Positions 40,231-52,400 of a stretch of 64,000 bases of DNA are shown one piece after another. The notes under the pieces were generated by a model. The model made no database searches. It had not been told where the DNA came from and worked only from the letters and a program-made list of their open reading frames with translations. The stretch comes from Sabellastarte sp. h YS-2021 (lineage: Eukaryota > Annelida > Polychaeta > Sabellida > Sabellidae). The DNA lies in NCBI GenBank assembly GCA_964017235.1, contig OZ024935.1:9936001-10000000 (forward strand). Reading direction: 5' to 3'. The stretch's first letter is position 1. Each line of letters opens with the position of its first letter. Both the position numbers and the translations under genes were made by a program.

Positions 40231-43034
40231 TGCTTTGAGTTGAGGAAATGACCCCATTATTTCTGCTTCTCAAAACACTACCTGAAGTTCATCTGTTACT
40301 TTGAAAGTCATTTTCTGTCCATTGCATTTTACCTCTTGTTGAGAAAATCAGGAGTCTTACCATAGCAATCAATGTTTCTTGTTGATGGTGTGCCTGGAGG
40401 TCAGTTGACCCCCTGACCATCACAGTAAATGTCAGTCAAGTGAGGATTACTTCAGAGCATCAGGTCAACTTCTAAATACTGTCATGGTAATATTGTGATA
40501 GATTTCACAATCAGCCATAGTGACAAAAGGGCAAGTTTGTATTCTGTACCAGTGTCAGGAGATTCCTACCTTTAAAATCTTGTTTAAAATAAAAAGACCC
40601 AATATAGAACAGGGAGTTTCTTTGATTGCATCATTTATATGATCTGTGTTTGTGTTGGACTGTGCAATGCCCTGGTGTGTATCTGTACAAATAACAGCTT
40701 GAAATAGAAATTCAAGCAAGACCATTATCGGTCAAAACAAACGGAAGTATGATTAATAAAATTACTTCAACTGACTAGCCTCTGTTCACAGTGAAAACAT
40801 GTAGGGTATGTCCAAGTTATTCCAAGATTTTTCTCTACAAATATACTGCAGAATTCATCTGTCCATTAACAGCTAATGTTCTCTTAGGTCCTCCATAAGT
40901 AGCACGTCATAATAAGCTGGGGTTGAACCCGTGACCACGGAGGTGAGAGCAAAGTGATGAAACACCAAAAACTTTTGAAAGCCACTTGTCAACTGAGGTC
41001 TGTGTGTTCAGGAACCAGCAGGTTGTACAGGCATCACATATAGTAAGTGAAAGCCTTAAAGGTATTTGGCACGTCGAGGCATTATTTTGACACTGCAATT
41101 AAAAAACACTGGTTTTATGTTTCTTATCATTATTACAGTTAAAAAAAAATAAAAGTTTTCTTTGAAAACAGATGAACAACTTTGTGACTAGTACTTACAT
41201 CACACTTTAGCATTTGGGACAAACGTAGAATAAACAAGCATTATACTGTAACAAATTAGGATTGAATTTCCATATAAAGTCCACTTCTAATTTGTGTTTT
41301 GTCTACATATTTGCTGATACATGCACCAAAAGACTTTTTTTCAGTCAGTTTCATTAAATCATGAAAACAAACCTCAATTCTTTAATTTCAGTTAAATAAA
41401 TTTGTTTCATAATCATTAAGTCAATGACTACCATGTTGGCTGTATTCAACTATATCCCAAGGAAGCTACGTAACAGCGTACTGGAAATACATCGGGAAGA
41501 CTCTGCTTTGTTCATAATGCACACCTGTATATTACCATGAGAAAAACCAGAACAAGTACAAGCAAATACATTTGGATTCTACTAATGCACATGAAAGCTA
41601 GGGATAGGTCGGTAGGCTTGGTGTCGAGAGCATTTGACTGAAATATCATGATGAGATTTTAAAACCGCCACTTCGCTTTCCAACCCATATAATGGAAGTT
41701 AAAATATTAAACACATACCCCATATCTGAAGAAATTGTAAGCTTTTATCCCATATTTTCGTGCATTTGCAGACTTTTATTGCGATTACCTTGAGCAGAAA
41801 TGCCATGTTGGTTACAACACCTTTATAACCTCAGTCTTGCTTGTCAATATATACAATGGTAGGAAAACTTAAAATATTAGAAACAAATCCGAAATCTTTA
41901 GAAATTGTGCATTTGGGGGGAGCTTTTATTGTGATGGAAATGTCTTTGTTTGGTTGGGGTGTTCTAAAATGCAGAGTCCTGAACTCGGTACGGTTTTGCA
42001 TTGGCGATCTCCCGATGTAAACATTTTTGATACCGACCCATCCCTAATGAAAGCCTATACACAAGTGACATCAGCCATAAAGCAGCTTAGTGTAAAGTGG
42101 AAAAAGTCTCCATCTGTGGTCAGCAGACAAGGCAGGAAAAATATATATTATAGATGTTAATGTTTCATTAAATTCCCGCTTAGATTACTTACAATGACAA
42201 TAATTATCATTATTTATACTAAACAACCACCAATAACACAAAATCGAATTTCTGAGTTTTAAGTCTTATCCATTCATTTCAGAAAGCTGGGAAACTGGAG
42301 ACAACATGCTAACTATGAATGAGTCAGTGCCATATTTTCCATATTGATAAGCTGTTCAAAACCATTCAAAAGGTCATGTAACTGCGACTGAATAGCCTCC
42401 TGAGAGGAAGTGTGGTTGTTTTTGTTCAATCACATTGCTCAATAAAATCACAATGTATGAATACTAAAAAATATTTAAAGAAAATATTTGCTTAATGGGT
42501 ATAATTTCTTGAGATATATTATCTGTTGTCTTAAAGTTCAAATTTTTCAACCATTTTTATGTTGACATAATATATGCAAGTTTAAGAATGCAAACCACAA
42601 ATCCTTCAGTGTACCACTTTGTGGCAGATTTGTAATTGAGCTGAATTACACAACACTTTCAACAAGCGGTATAAATAAGAGTGTCAGTTTGTAGTGCTGG
42701 ACAAGAGTACACCTCATGTGTATAGTCAGTGTGATGCCCACATCTGCAACACATACATCTTCCATACCTTGCCAACAGGTTATGCTTCTGGCTTCAACGA
42801 GTCTTTGGTTACTTGCAAACAAAATGCTTCAGATTACAACTAGTGTCAAAAGGGGAGCAGGTACTAAAAATAGACCTAAAATCTATTGCAAAATTTGATT
42901 TTTCTTTACATATACATATAGTGATATACAATTTTATTTTGGTAATTTGAAGCGTTTTAGTTTGTATTGGTTTGTAGCAAGTAACTGAGTCGAAGCACAT
43001 TTTCCAACTTGTTTGCAGCCTTAGTTTTAATCGA
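40231..43034. other. Intergenic, between FBL and PTPMT1
   Basis: AT-rich sequence without gene, array or TIR pair that I can support. Confidence 0.4.
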
Positions 43035-43255
43035 GATTAGTTACATACACCGCTCCTATCCCTCAGGTTGCTTGGTTTGAACCTCAAGTCTGACCATAAG
43101 CGAGTTGCTTGCTGATATCTGTTGACAATTTACAATTTAAAAGCCTGAACAAATTCCGCACAGGTTTCCTCCACCATTAAATCTACTAGATCAAAAGATG
43201 ACCTTTATAATGTGTTGGAATGAAAGTTACGACCCAATCAACCAAATCCAATCTG
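43035..43255 (+). repeat. Degenerate SINE just past the PTPMT1 stop codon
   Basis: The order ggtttgaacctcaagt (B-box-like), gttgcttgctgatatctgtt, acaggtttcctccacc and ggaatgaaagttacgaccca parallels ggttcgatccc, gttgcttgccgttgg, ctggtttcctctgcc and gttgaaagcgacgtaaaacc of the main SINE. It would be antisense in the PTPMT1 3' UTR. Confidence 0.5.
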
Positions 43256-43258
43256 GTG

Positions 43259-43405
43259 TTATGCTCCTTGAGTACGTCTTGCATGTGTAGAGCAGAGTTT
43301 TTTGTGGTAGAGGTGTAAGGCGTCCCACTGTGTGGTTCTCAGCCAGATGTGGGGGCGTTTGGCTTTAACCCGTTCCACAGCTTTTTCAGCGCTCCACCTG
43401 TGAGC
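43259..43405 (-). CDS. PTPMT1: PTPMT1 last coding exon
   Basis: 48 codons and [23 protein letters not shown], then [17 protein letters not shown]. This parallels the family's HKWSPEEAV...IRSYIHIRPGQLDVLKEFHK. Acceptor gtggacag. Confidence 0.9.
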   Translation of the reverse strand, partial: AHRWSAEKAVERVKAKRPHIWLRTTQWDALHLYHKKLCSTHARRTQGA

Positions 43406-46400
43406 CTGTCCACAATAAAATTTATAGTACAACAATTATTGTATGAATGGGAGAATAACATCTTTCTTTGGTGACAAAAGGTGTAGAAATGCTGGATGTA
43501 CACAACAGGGAAATACTAATTGGAAAAGGTGGAAAGTCATACACTAATAAATAGTGATCTCAACGGGTATCCGGATATCCGGGTACCCGAACTTTGAATA
43601 TCTACCCGAATCCGAAATCACATACCCGAGTACCCTCATCTAAGCTTAAGTGCTTCCAATATCGCCCATGGTGGCCGACCGAGTCCCGATATGTCCCAAC
43701 TATCTACATAAAGTCACTTCAAAAGGAAGTTAATTTGTACAATAATATTGTTTTCTCACCATTTATAGTGTCATTTATCTTTTATTTTGGTTGTTTATAC
43801 ATTGCTAAATGCAGGAACGCTTTGAAATTCGTCAGCATGTTAAAACAATTATCTAATTCCGACAACATAAATTGCTGTATACTGTCCACAAAGTGACATG
43901 TTCTACTTCAATAAATAAAACTTCAGTGTTTTCACACAGTATTTTATAACTTTTATTCAGTAAAATTAACTTATTGATCTTAGAAAAAAATAAAAGTTGC
44001 GATTCCGAAACTACATTCGAGCTTTGTTTAATGTTTGACTTTTTGGTCATGTGACTCCATTTTATGGCATAAACAACCGTGTTTTGAATCTACAAAAGTC
44101 TTTTATGAACATTTCTTCCGTCTCCTGGTGTTTTGAATGCACCAACGAGTGAAGCAAAAAACAATATTATCCTAATATACATGATTATTTTGTCATTTAT
44201 TAAATAACAAGAGGAGAGTGCCCGTGAACGGGCACTGTGTCAGCTGACTGAATGTTTTTGATTTGTGATGGTGATAATGAGAGGAAAGCATAATTATCAG
44301 GGAAAGGGCTGTACAGAAATACAGTAAATGGTAACTGAACAGCATGTTCGAAAGATATTCCGAAGCTGACAGAAAAAAAGGACAAAAAAGTTGTGCCCTG
44401 CAAATGGTATTATGAAATAAAGTAACAAGGTAATTGTTTAAGTGTAAAAAGTAGGTTAAAAATATTTAAAGAAATACTATAAATGCAATATCCTCGTTCG
44501 ACCATGAAGAAGGGGTCCAAAGGTCAAATCTGACCATACCAAAAGATTCCCAGCCAAAGAATTTAGGATGGTTTACCATCCCAAACCTCTCGGACCAATA
44601 ATAAGTGAGTCATAGGCACTTTTTAAGTTTGGCTATCCTTGCTTGACCTTGACGGAGGGGTCCAAGGTCAAATCCGACCACACAAAAAAATTCCCAGCCC
44701 ATGATTTCCTGTAGCTTGTTTACCATCCCAAACCTGTAGGACCAATAATAAGCGAGTTATAAGCAATTGTAAGTTTGGCTATCCTCAATTGACCTTGAAG
44801 GAGGGGTCCCAGGTCAAATCTGACCACACCAAAAGAATCCCAGCCCATGATTTCCTATATGTTGGTTTACCATCCCAAACCTCCAAGACCAATAATACGC
44901 GAGTTATAAGCACTTTAAGTTTGGCTATCTTCGTTTGACCTGGAAGGAGGGGTCTAAGGTGAAATCTGACCACACCAAAAGATTCCCAGCCCATGATTTT
45001 CTATAGGTTGGTTTTCCATTCCAAACCTCTAGGACCAATAATAAGCGAGTTATAAGCACTTTTAAGTTTGGCTATCCTCATTTGACCTTGAAGGAGGGGT
45101 CCAAGGTGAAATCCGACCACACCAAAAAATTCCCAGCTCATGATTTTCTATAGGTTGGTTTTCATTCCAAACCTCTAGGACCAATAATAAGCGAGTTATA
45201 AGCACTTTTATGTTTGGCTATCCTCATTTGACCTTGAAGGAGGGTTCCAAGGTCAAATTGGACCATATTAACAGATTCCCAGCCCATGATTTCCTACAGG
45301 TTGGATACAATGATTTACTCAACAGTGAGAACCTGAAAGAAGCTATTGCTCAGCTATGCCATGACATAGAGGTCTGCAATTTCACTATGTTATAGCTGAC
45401 CAAAACGTCTGTGAATAACATATTTAACAAAATACTCTAAATGTAATAGTTTTCAAGTTACTACTGATTTACTCAAGAGTGAGAACCTCAAAGTAACTAT
45501 TACTCAGCTATGCAATGAGCTACATGTCTGAATTTTTGCTCTGTTATAGCTGACCTAAAAGTAGGTGAACAACATATTTAAGCAAAATACTGTAAATGCA
45601 ATAGTTTTCAAGTTACAACTGATTTACTCAATAGTGAGAACCTGAAAATAGCTATTGCTCCGCTATGCCATGAGCTATAGGTCTGTAATTTCACTATGTT
45701 ATAGCTAACCCAAAAGTAGGTGAACAATATATTTTAACAAAATACTCCAAATGCAATATTTTTCAAGTTATAGCCGATTTACTCAACAGTCAGTGCCTGA
45801 GAATAGCTATTGCTCAGTTGTGCCATGAGCTACAGGTCTGTAATTTCACTATGTTATAGCTGACCCAAAAGTAGCTGAATAACATATTTGCACAAATTTC
45901 TGTAAAGGCAATAGTTTTCCAATTACAACTGATTTACTCAACAGTGAGAACTTCAAAGTAGCTATTACTCAGCTATGCAATGAGCCACAGGTCTGGAACT
46001 TCACTATCTTATAGCTGACCCCAAAATAGGTGAATAACATATTGCAACAAAATACTCTAAATGCAATAGTTTCCAAGTTATAAGTGATTTACTCAACAGT
46101 GATAACCTCAAAGTAGCTATTACTCAGCTATGCCATGAGCTACAGGTCTGAAATTTTACTATGTTATAGCTGACCCAAAAGTAGCTGAACAACATATTTA
46201 AGCAAAATACTGTACATGCAATAGTTTTCAAGTTACAACTGATTTACTCAATAGTGATGACCTAAAAGTAGCTATTACTCAGCTATGCCATGAACTACAG
46301 GTCTGAAATTTTACTATGTTATAGCTGACCCAAAAGTAGCTGAATAACATATTTATACTAAATTCTCTAAATGCAATAGTTTTGCAATTACAACTGATTT

Positions 46401-49400
46401 AGCTGAATAACATATTTATACTAAATTCTCTAAATGCAATAGTTTTGCAATTACAACTGATTTACTCAATAGTGAGAACCTCAAAGTAGTTATTACTCAG
46501 CTATGCAATGAGCTACAGGTCTGAAATTTTACTATGTTATAGCTGATCCCAAAATAGGTGAATAACATATTGAAACAAAATACTGTAAATGCAATAGTTT
46601 CCAAGTTATAAGCGATTTACTCAACAGTGATAACCTAAAAGTAGCTATTACTCAGCTATGCCATGAGCTACAGGTCTGAAATTTTACTATGTTATAGCTG
46701 ACCCAAAAGTAGCTGAATAACATATTTATACGAAATTCTCTAAATGCAATAGTTTTGAAGTTATAAGCGATTTACTCAACAGTGATAACCTAAAAGTAGC
46801 TATTACTCAGCTATGCCATGAGCTACAGGTCTAAAATTTTACTATGTTATAGCTGACACAAAAGTAGCTGAATAACATATTTATACGAAATTCTCTAAAT
46901 GCAATAGTTTTTAAGTTACAAGTGATTTTACTCATGATGGAAGTTACTGAAAAGCCCAAAAGTAGCTATTACTCACTTAGCTATTGAGACAGGCACCCAA
47001 CTTACTCACCATATTGTAGCTATGAAAAAGTAGCTGAATAACATATTTTAACAAAATGCTCTAAATGCAACACTTTTCAAGTTATAAATGATTTTGTGCA
47101 TGATTTCATGAATTTTAATGCATTAAAAATTATTAAAAAAATTTATTAAAAAAAAAGTAAGACAGATCCAGGTCTCATACTCACACAAGAGAATCTACCT
47201 GTGGCCTAGTACATATATGCAAGATATGAGAGAAATCCCTGCAATAGTCACTGAGAAAATTGTGATTAAGTGTTGAAATTTTCACACTTTTGGTGGGGGT
47301 ACCCCCCTTGTAATGTCTCTAGCAAACAGACGAACAGACAGATTTGCATGCCTTGAACAATTTTTCATCCTCGATAGATAAGGTATCTTTTAAAAAAAAC
47401 AGCACATCTCTAGGCCTTGTAGTTTTGGAGGAGAAGTTGTTCACGCGGACGCGGACGCGTATGCATACGCCCACGCCGCAGAGTTACGACATAATGTCAG
47501 CTGACTGACAAGTCAGCTGACATAAAAAGCTTGGCAGATAAGGAATAAAGCAAATGGGTTGGATCCCGTGCTTTATGTGAGTTTAAGGTTTGTAAATGTG
47601 GAGATTTATGTTCTAATACCTATTATCGCCCATCGGAACGAGTACCCGGGTACCCGCCCGTTAAAATTACTACCCACCCGGTCCCACATAACTGGAAATA
47701 TTGAGAACACTACTAATAAAATCAAAACTGTGGATAACAGAAGGTTGTATAATGAAGGTTCTACTGAAACATCCATCGACTATTATGTGTATCCAAACCC
47801 AAAAATGTTTTTTTTGCCAGAGATATAACAAATGACAAATCCCACTGACTAATGAGTTTCAGTCACTTCTGTTGTATTTCGTATATGGTAGTCTTAAGTT
47901 GCTTTTGGATCAACTGGGCCTTTTACAAACTCGGCCAAATACAAACTAACCCTGTTCATGGTACAGACTCGGCCTTGTGGTACAACCTTTTCCCCTTCCT
48001 TCGAGTTACAAACTCAGACACTGTAAAACAACTGGTGTGTAAATATCATTTTATTAAGAACATCAAAGGAAACTAGAAAATTGTTTAAAAACCTGAAAAC
48101 CTGTTTTGATATGAATGCAATAGAATCAATGTTGACAGGTAACCTGGACTTTCATCTTTATTTTAAAACTGATAGTGATTGCCTTCCCTGTGCTGATGGT
48201 ATTAATATTTTGCTCTGTATAACTACGTACCTGCATCAGGTAACAGGCAACTAATGTTGTACTGCGAGTGCGCCCTGCCTTGCAGTGTACATAGACACTG
48301 TTGCCATGGTGACGGTGTTTGTTAATGAAGTCCACACCTTTCTCCAGGTTCTCCTGTGAGGGGGCAGCGACCAAATCAACAGTTGGCAGACGAAGTGGCT
48401 CAATACCTGCACACTTCCATTCCTGTAACGACAAGAAAACGGTCATGTGTAATCTGGGATCCCACTGTATGGTGGGGTCTAGTACAAGCAACCTATTATT
48501 ATTAGTCTACAATCTATTACTATTAATTTCAAAATTTTTGATCATTCTATTACTTTTGAATTTATTACTTTGCAAAATTTTATTGCAACATATGTAACTC
48601 AGTTTGTTTCCTGGTAAGTTTGTTTCTTTGTTTACAGCATAACTCCAAAACTACTGCACAGATGGTAAAGAAATTTTTAGGAGCATCAGAACTGTTACAA
48701 GGAAGAACGGATTCAAATTTGGACATGACTGGGTCAAAAATCCTTGATGGTGGAGCAATTTCTTTAGTTATGTTACCATAGAAATCAATGAGATCATTTC
48801 TTTAATTCCCAGTGCAAAACTTTGGCAAAGTGTGCACTCAGCTCCCCTCCAAGTGCTCCTGTTTTTTCTGCCACTTGTAATTTTTACCATGACCATAAAA
48901 ATGTGAATAAATGTTTACATTTCATATTAATAAACATAGGTGCACGGAAAAGTGCCCTCCTAGAATAGTGCCCTCCTTTTGAGGGGCTGGAAAAGTGTCC
49001 TCCTTTTCTCAAATAATACACCATTAAATATTTTATAAGCATTTTAATAAGCATTTTACAAACCTTTAATTCAGAGAATTTCAACATATGATTGTGACAA
49101 CATATTTATGATAATACAATTAAGCATGTATAGGATGCATGGTTATGGTGATCACATACTTATGCATACATAAGTAGTATTTTTTACAATAAACATTGAC
49201 AGAGACACATCTATGAGACCACAAATATTCTCAGTAAAGTCCAACACCTCTCAGAAACTCCTCAATACTCTTCTCTCCAGTAGATCTTGCCATACAAAAG
49301 TTTTTCAGTCGATCCTGGAGATCTCTGGTAGCTCTGCAGACTCTTTTCCTTGGTGGCTGTCCATGGGCCTCCTGTATGAGCATCATCCTAGTCTGAGCTT

Positions 49401-52400
49401 CACCCTAGTCTGAGCTTCATCCTCCTTGAAACACTCAATCAGTCTCCACACAGATGGATAATTATGACCAACTATACATAGAAACCCATTATTCCAGGCT
49501 TCACAGAAGTTGTTCGTCCTGTCTTGGTCCCTTATTATGAGGTCGTGTACATTCCATAGCTCAGGTGAAAAGGTTGGTGGCCTTCTAAGGATGCGAATCA
49601 TCTCACCTTGTCCGGGTCACTGTACACGCCAGAATGATCCTGTGACATATGTTTCATCAAAATTTTCAAGCAGAGGTTCTGCACCTTCTGGTGTGTGACC
49701 TTTCAAGAATGTCATACCCTCAGGTACGTCAGTGATCAACAGAAAGGCTAAACCATCCAACATCCTGCAAAACAGCTAGAATTCTTCATGAGACTTATAC
49801 TGATCTGTCAATCCAAGTTGTTGTTGTTTTTGCCAAGTGCTCTGGGTGAGATGATAAAAGCACCCACTTACACTTACATGGTCACCAAATACTCGTTTCA
49901 CAGCTTGTATGACACTATCTCAAAGTCTAAGTGAATATTCACTGGATCTGGTGAAAACCCCAATTCTTCACACCTGGTCACTATGGTCTGCATCATTTCT
50001 TGGTAGAGATCTTGTGATTTGCTGTCATCAATGAGTAGACACATGTAACTGCAGTTTCTCCCACCTTGGCCAGGATGATTTAGACTTGTTCAAACAATCT
50101 AGGTGCTGGCATTAAATACCTGTGAATCAGTTCTTTTTATCCTCTTAGGTTCTCATATCCAAGAAGGGATAGTCTAGAACAAGGCCAAAAGGTGTTTTGG
50201 TCCCCTAGTGCGAGTGCAAAGCCATCAGAAACACGAGTAGTGCACTAAAATTTACGAAAGTCTGGGGACACAAAGAAATTCCAACTGAGACACATCCCAC
50301 AGCTGGTCTAGAACTCAGACGGCCATCCAAGTACTAACGTAGCCCATTGCCGCTTAACTTTAGTGAGCAGACATATACTCATCACACTGTGCCACAACTG
50401 ATGAAAGTTTGGAGGAAAAAAATAGTGATCTGTAGAAGCGTGAGCTCTTTTGAGGCTCGCGCTTAAAACTGTTTTTGCAAACAAAAACGAGCGGCCCGGA
50501 TGGAGATTTGAGTTAATAAAGCTGTAGTAGTTGTGATATGTGACTGTAAGGAGGAGGCAAGGTTTACTGTGGTTTGTATCTGATGGAAAAGTGGATTATT
50601 TAAAAATTGTATCAGTTGCAGTATTAGACTGTAAGCAGAATGTGAGCTTTATTGTGTTTCATAGAGTAGTATATTTTACGAAAGAATATATCTAAATTTT
50701 TTCCAGGAGATATTTAATCCTACATTTATAATGATAAAGATATACTGTAGTAAACTATCATTGGCTATTGATAGGGACATTCATATGTTGTATATCTTTG
50801 AGTCATATTATGCCTCTCAAAATTCATTGCTATTTAATATTTTTATAAGATAAATATGCTTAAGATAATTGTATTTGTGAAATCCTTTATTGTTCCATTG
50901 TAAAAAAAATACACAAAGTCATGTTGTCAGATGTTGTTGTTAACATTTTTAACTCACACATGACTCTATATCTGAATATCATGAAAGCCCAAGGTTTTTA
51001 CAATATTATTAAGTCATTTTCCATTCTCTCAAAACAGACAAGGCATTCTTTCCACAAGGCTCTACTTCCATGAACCTAAAGTTTATTTATTTATTTGGGG
51101 TTTTTACGTCGCTTTCAACACTGTACAGGTCATATCACGACGGGTAGTTGGAAGGGCAGAGGAAACCAGTACATATAGTTCGCTAGGGTTCTGTACTGTA
51201 AACTGCCGACCAACGGCAAGCAACTACCAGCTTTCCCACTTACGGCCATGACGGGGATCGAACCCCGGCCGCAGAGGTGGGAGGCGAGACCATGAACCTA
51301 AAGATAAAAGTCCTTGTTTGAATTGTTTACCCCCAAAAAAATTTAGTGTAAGCATATCCCTTGATGAAAAGTGATGAATACATCTTGATATTCCTTATCA
51401 ACCTTTTCACTCTGCAGACATATTATGTAACACACAGATGTTAATACTCAAAGCACGGTGGGGCATCAGTGAGTTAGTAGGACTTTCCATGAATCTGAAC
51501 CAGATAGATATCACACAAAAGCAACTACAGAGTTGGAGGAGAGAAAAGAGACAACTCTTTCATTTTCAATTAGCTGTAGATGCATATAATACTGTACAAG
51601 AAAAAGTGTTTATGAGAAAGTGTTTTTTTCCAGTCATCTTATCTTCTGAAAGAAGTTAAGTCTATACATTTGACCAACTTACATAGTGTATGTGAATAAG
51701 TAGCTAGATCAAGACTCCTACTGCTAAACAAAAGCTGAATTAATTAAAGCTTTTTTCCCAAAAAGGAAAAGTCATATCTATACAATTCCACAAGAATGGA
51801 ATCAGAAGAATGTAGGATTTTTTTATGAGCCTAAAATTGGGAATTTATATTATATGAACACTGATCAGCTGCAATATATTAATAACCACATCACTGCATG
51901 CTAAATACCTCATTTTTTTCTTTGAAGATGTCATAACTTCAAAAGCACTAGGAGGTTAGCTTTGCCAGATAACAGAACTTATGTTTTAAGTATACATGTA
52001 TACACGCTTATCCGAGTAAGCGTTCAGTTCCACATGGTAAGCTTGTAGCTTACAAAAACTACATTTAAGCAATTAAAATTTTCAATTTTATTGCATAATG
52101 TTTCTTAATTGTGCTGTTTGTAAGAGTATAAGATATATTAAATGTTGTTTTTTTGTATATGTTTAAGAACTATTGTAAAATATAGATATGGTGAAAAAGT
52201 ATACATGTGGCAGGTGTGGTTTTAAAAAGTCTTAAAATAAATGAGGTGGGAGTAAAAACTATATATTTATTATCTTAAGATGGCCAAAGACTCTTAAGAA
52301 TGTCCCTATTGCCATCTTTAATAAGTGTGCAAAATGTAACTGGGGTCAGCTAAACAATATGATAGCTGGAGATTAAAAACTCCACAATTTCACTGTAAGG

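Larger units (their letters stand above)
44209..47530. mobile_element. Satellite-bearing element, copy 1 (Helentron-like, tentative)
   Basis: Begins agagtgcccgtgaacgggca (hairpin) then ctgtgtcagctgactga; ends with two gtcagctgac palindromes (about 47496-47523). The same head is at 62180 and the same tail text (actcacac...gaatctac, gtggcctagta) at 58490. Inside are two different tandem arrays. No target duplication was found. Short palindromic ends plus internal minisatellites resemble Helentron-derived and 'pearl'-type elements of bivalves; assignment is inference. Confidence 0.65.
43552..47712. mobile_element. hAT-like element, 8-bp target duplication, interrupted
   Basis: Ends are tagtgatctcaa and ttgagaacacta, flanked by ctaataaa at 43544-43551 and 47713-47720. 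The 8-bp duplication and the TAG-type end fit hAT transposons. Subterminal cgggtacccg palindromes occur near both ends (about 43590, 47645). It has about 840 bases of its own, without transposase, and is split by the satellite-bearing element at 44209-47530. Confidence 0.82.

Noticed and set aside
48319..48597. Plus-strand frame over PTPMT1 exon 3
   Set aside because: Antisense shadow of the catalytic exon.
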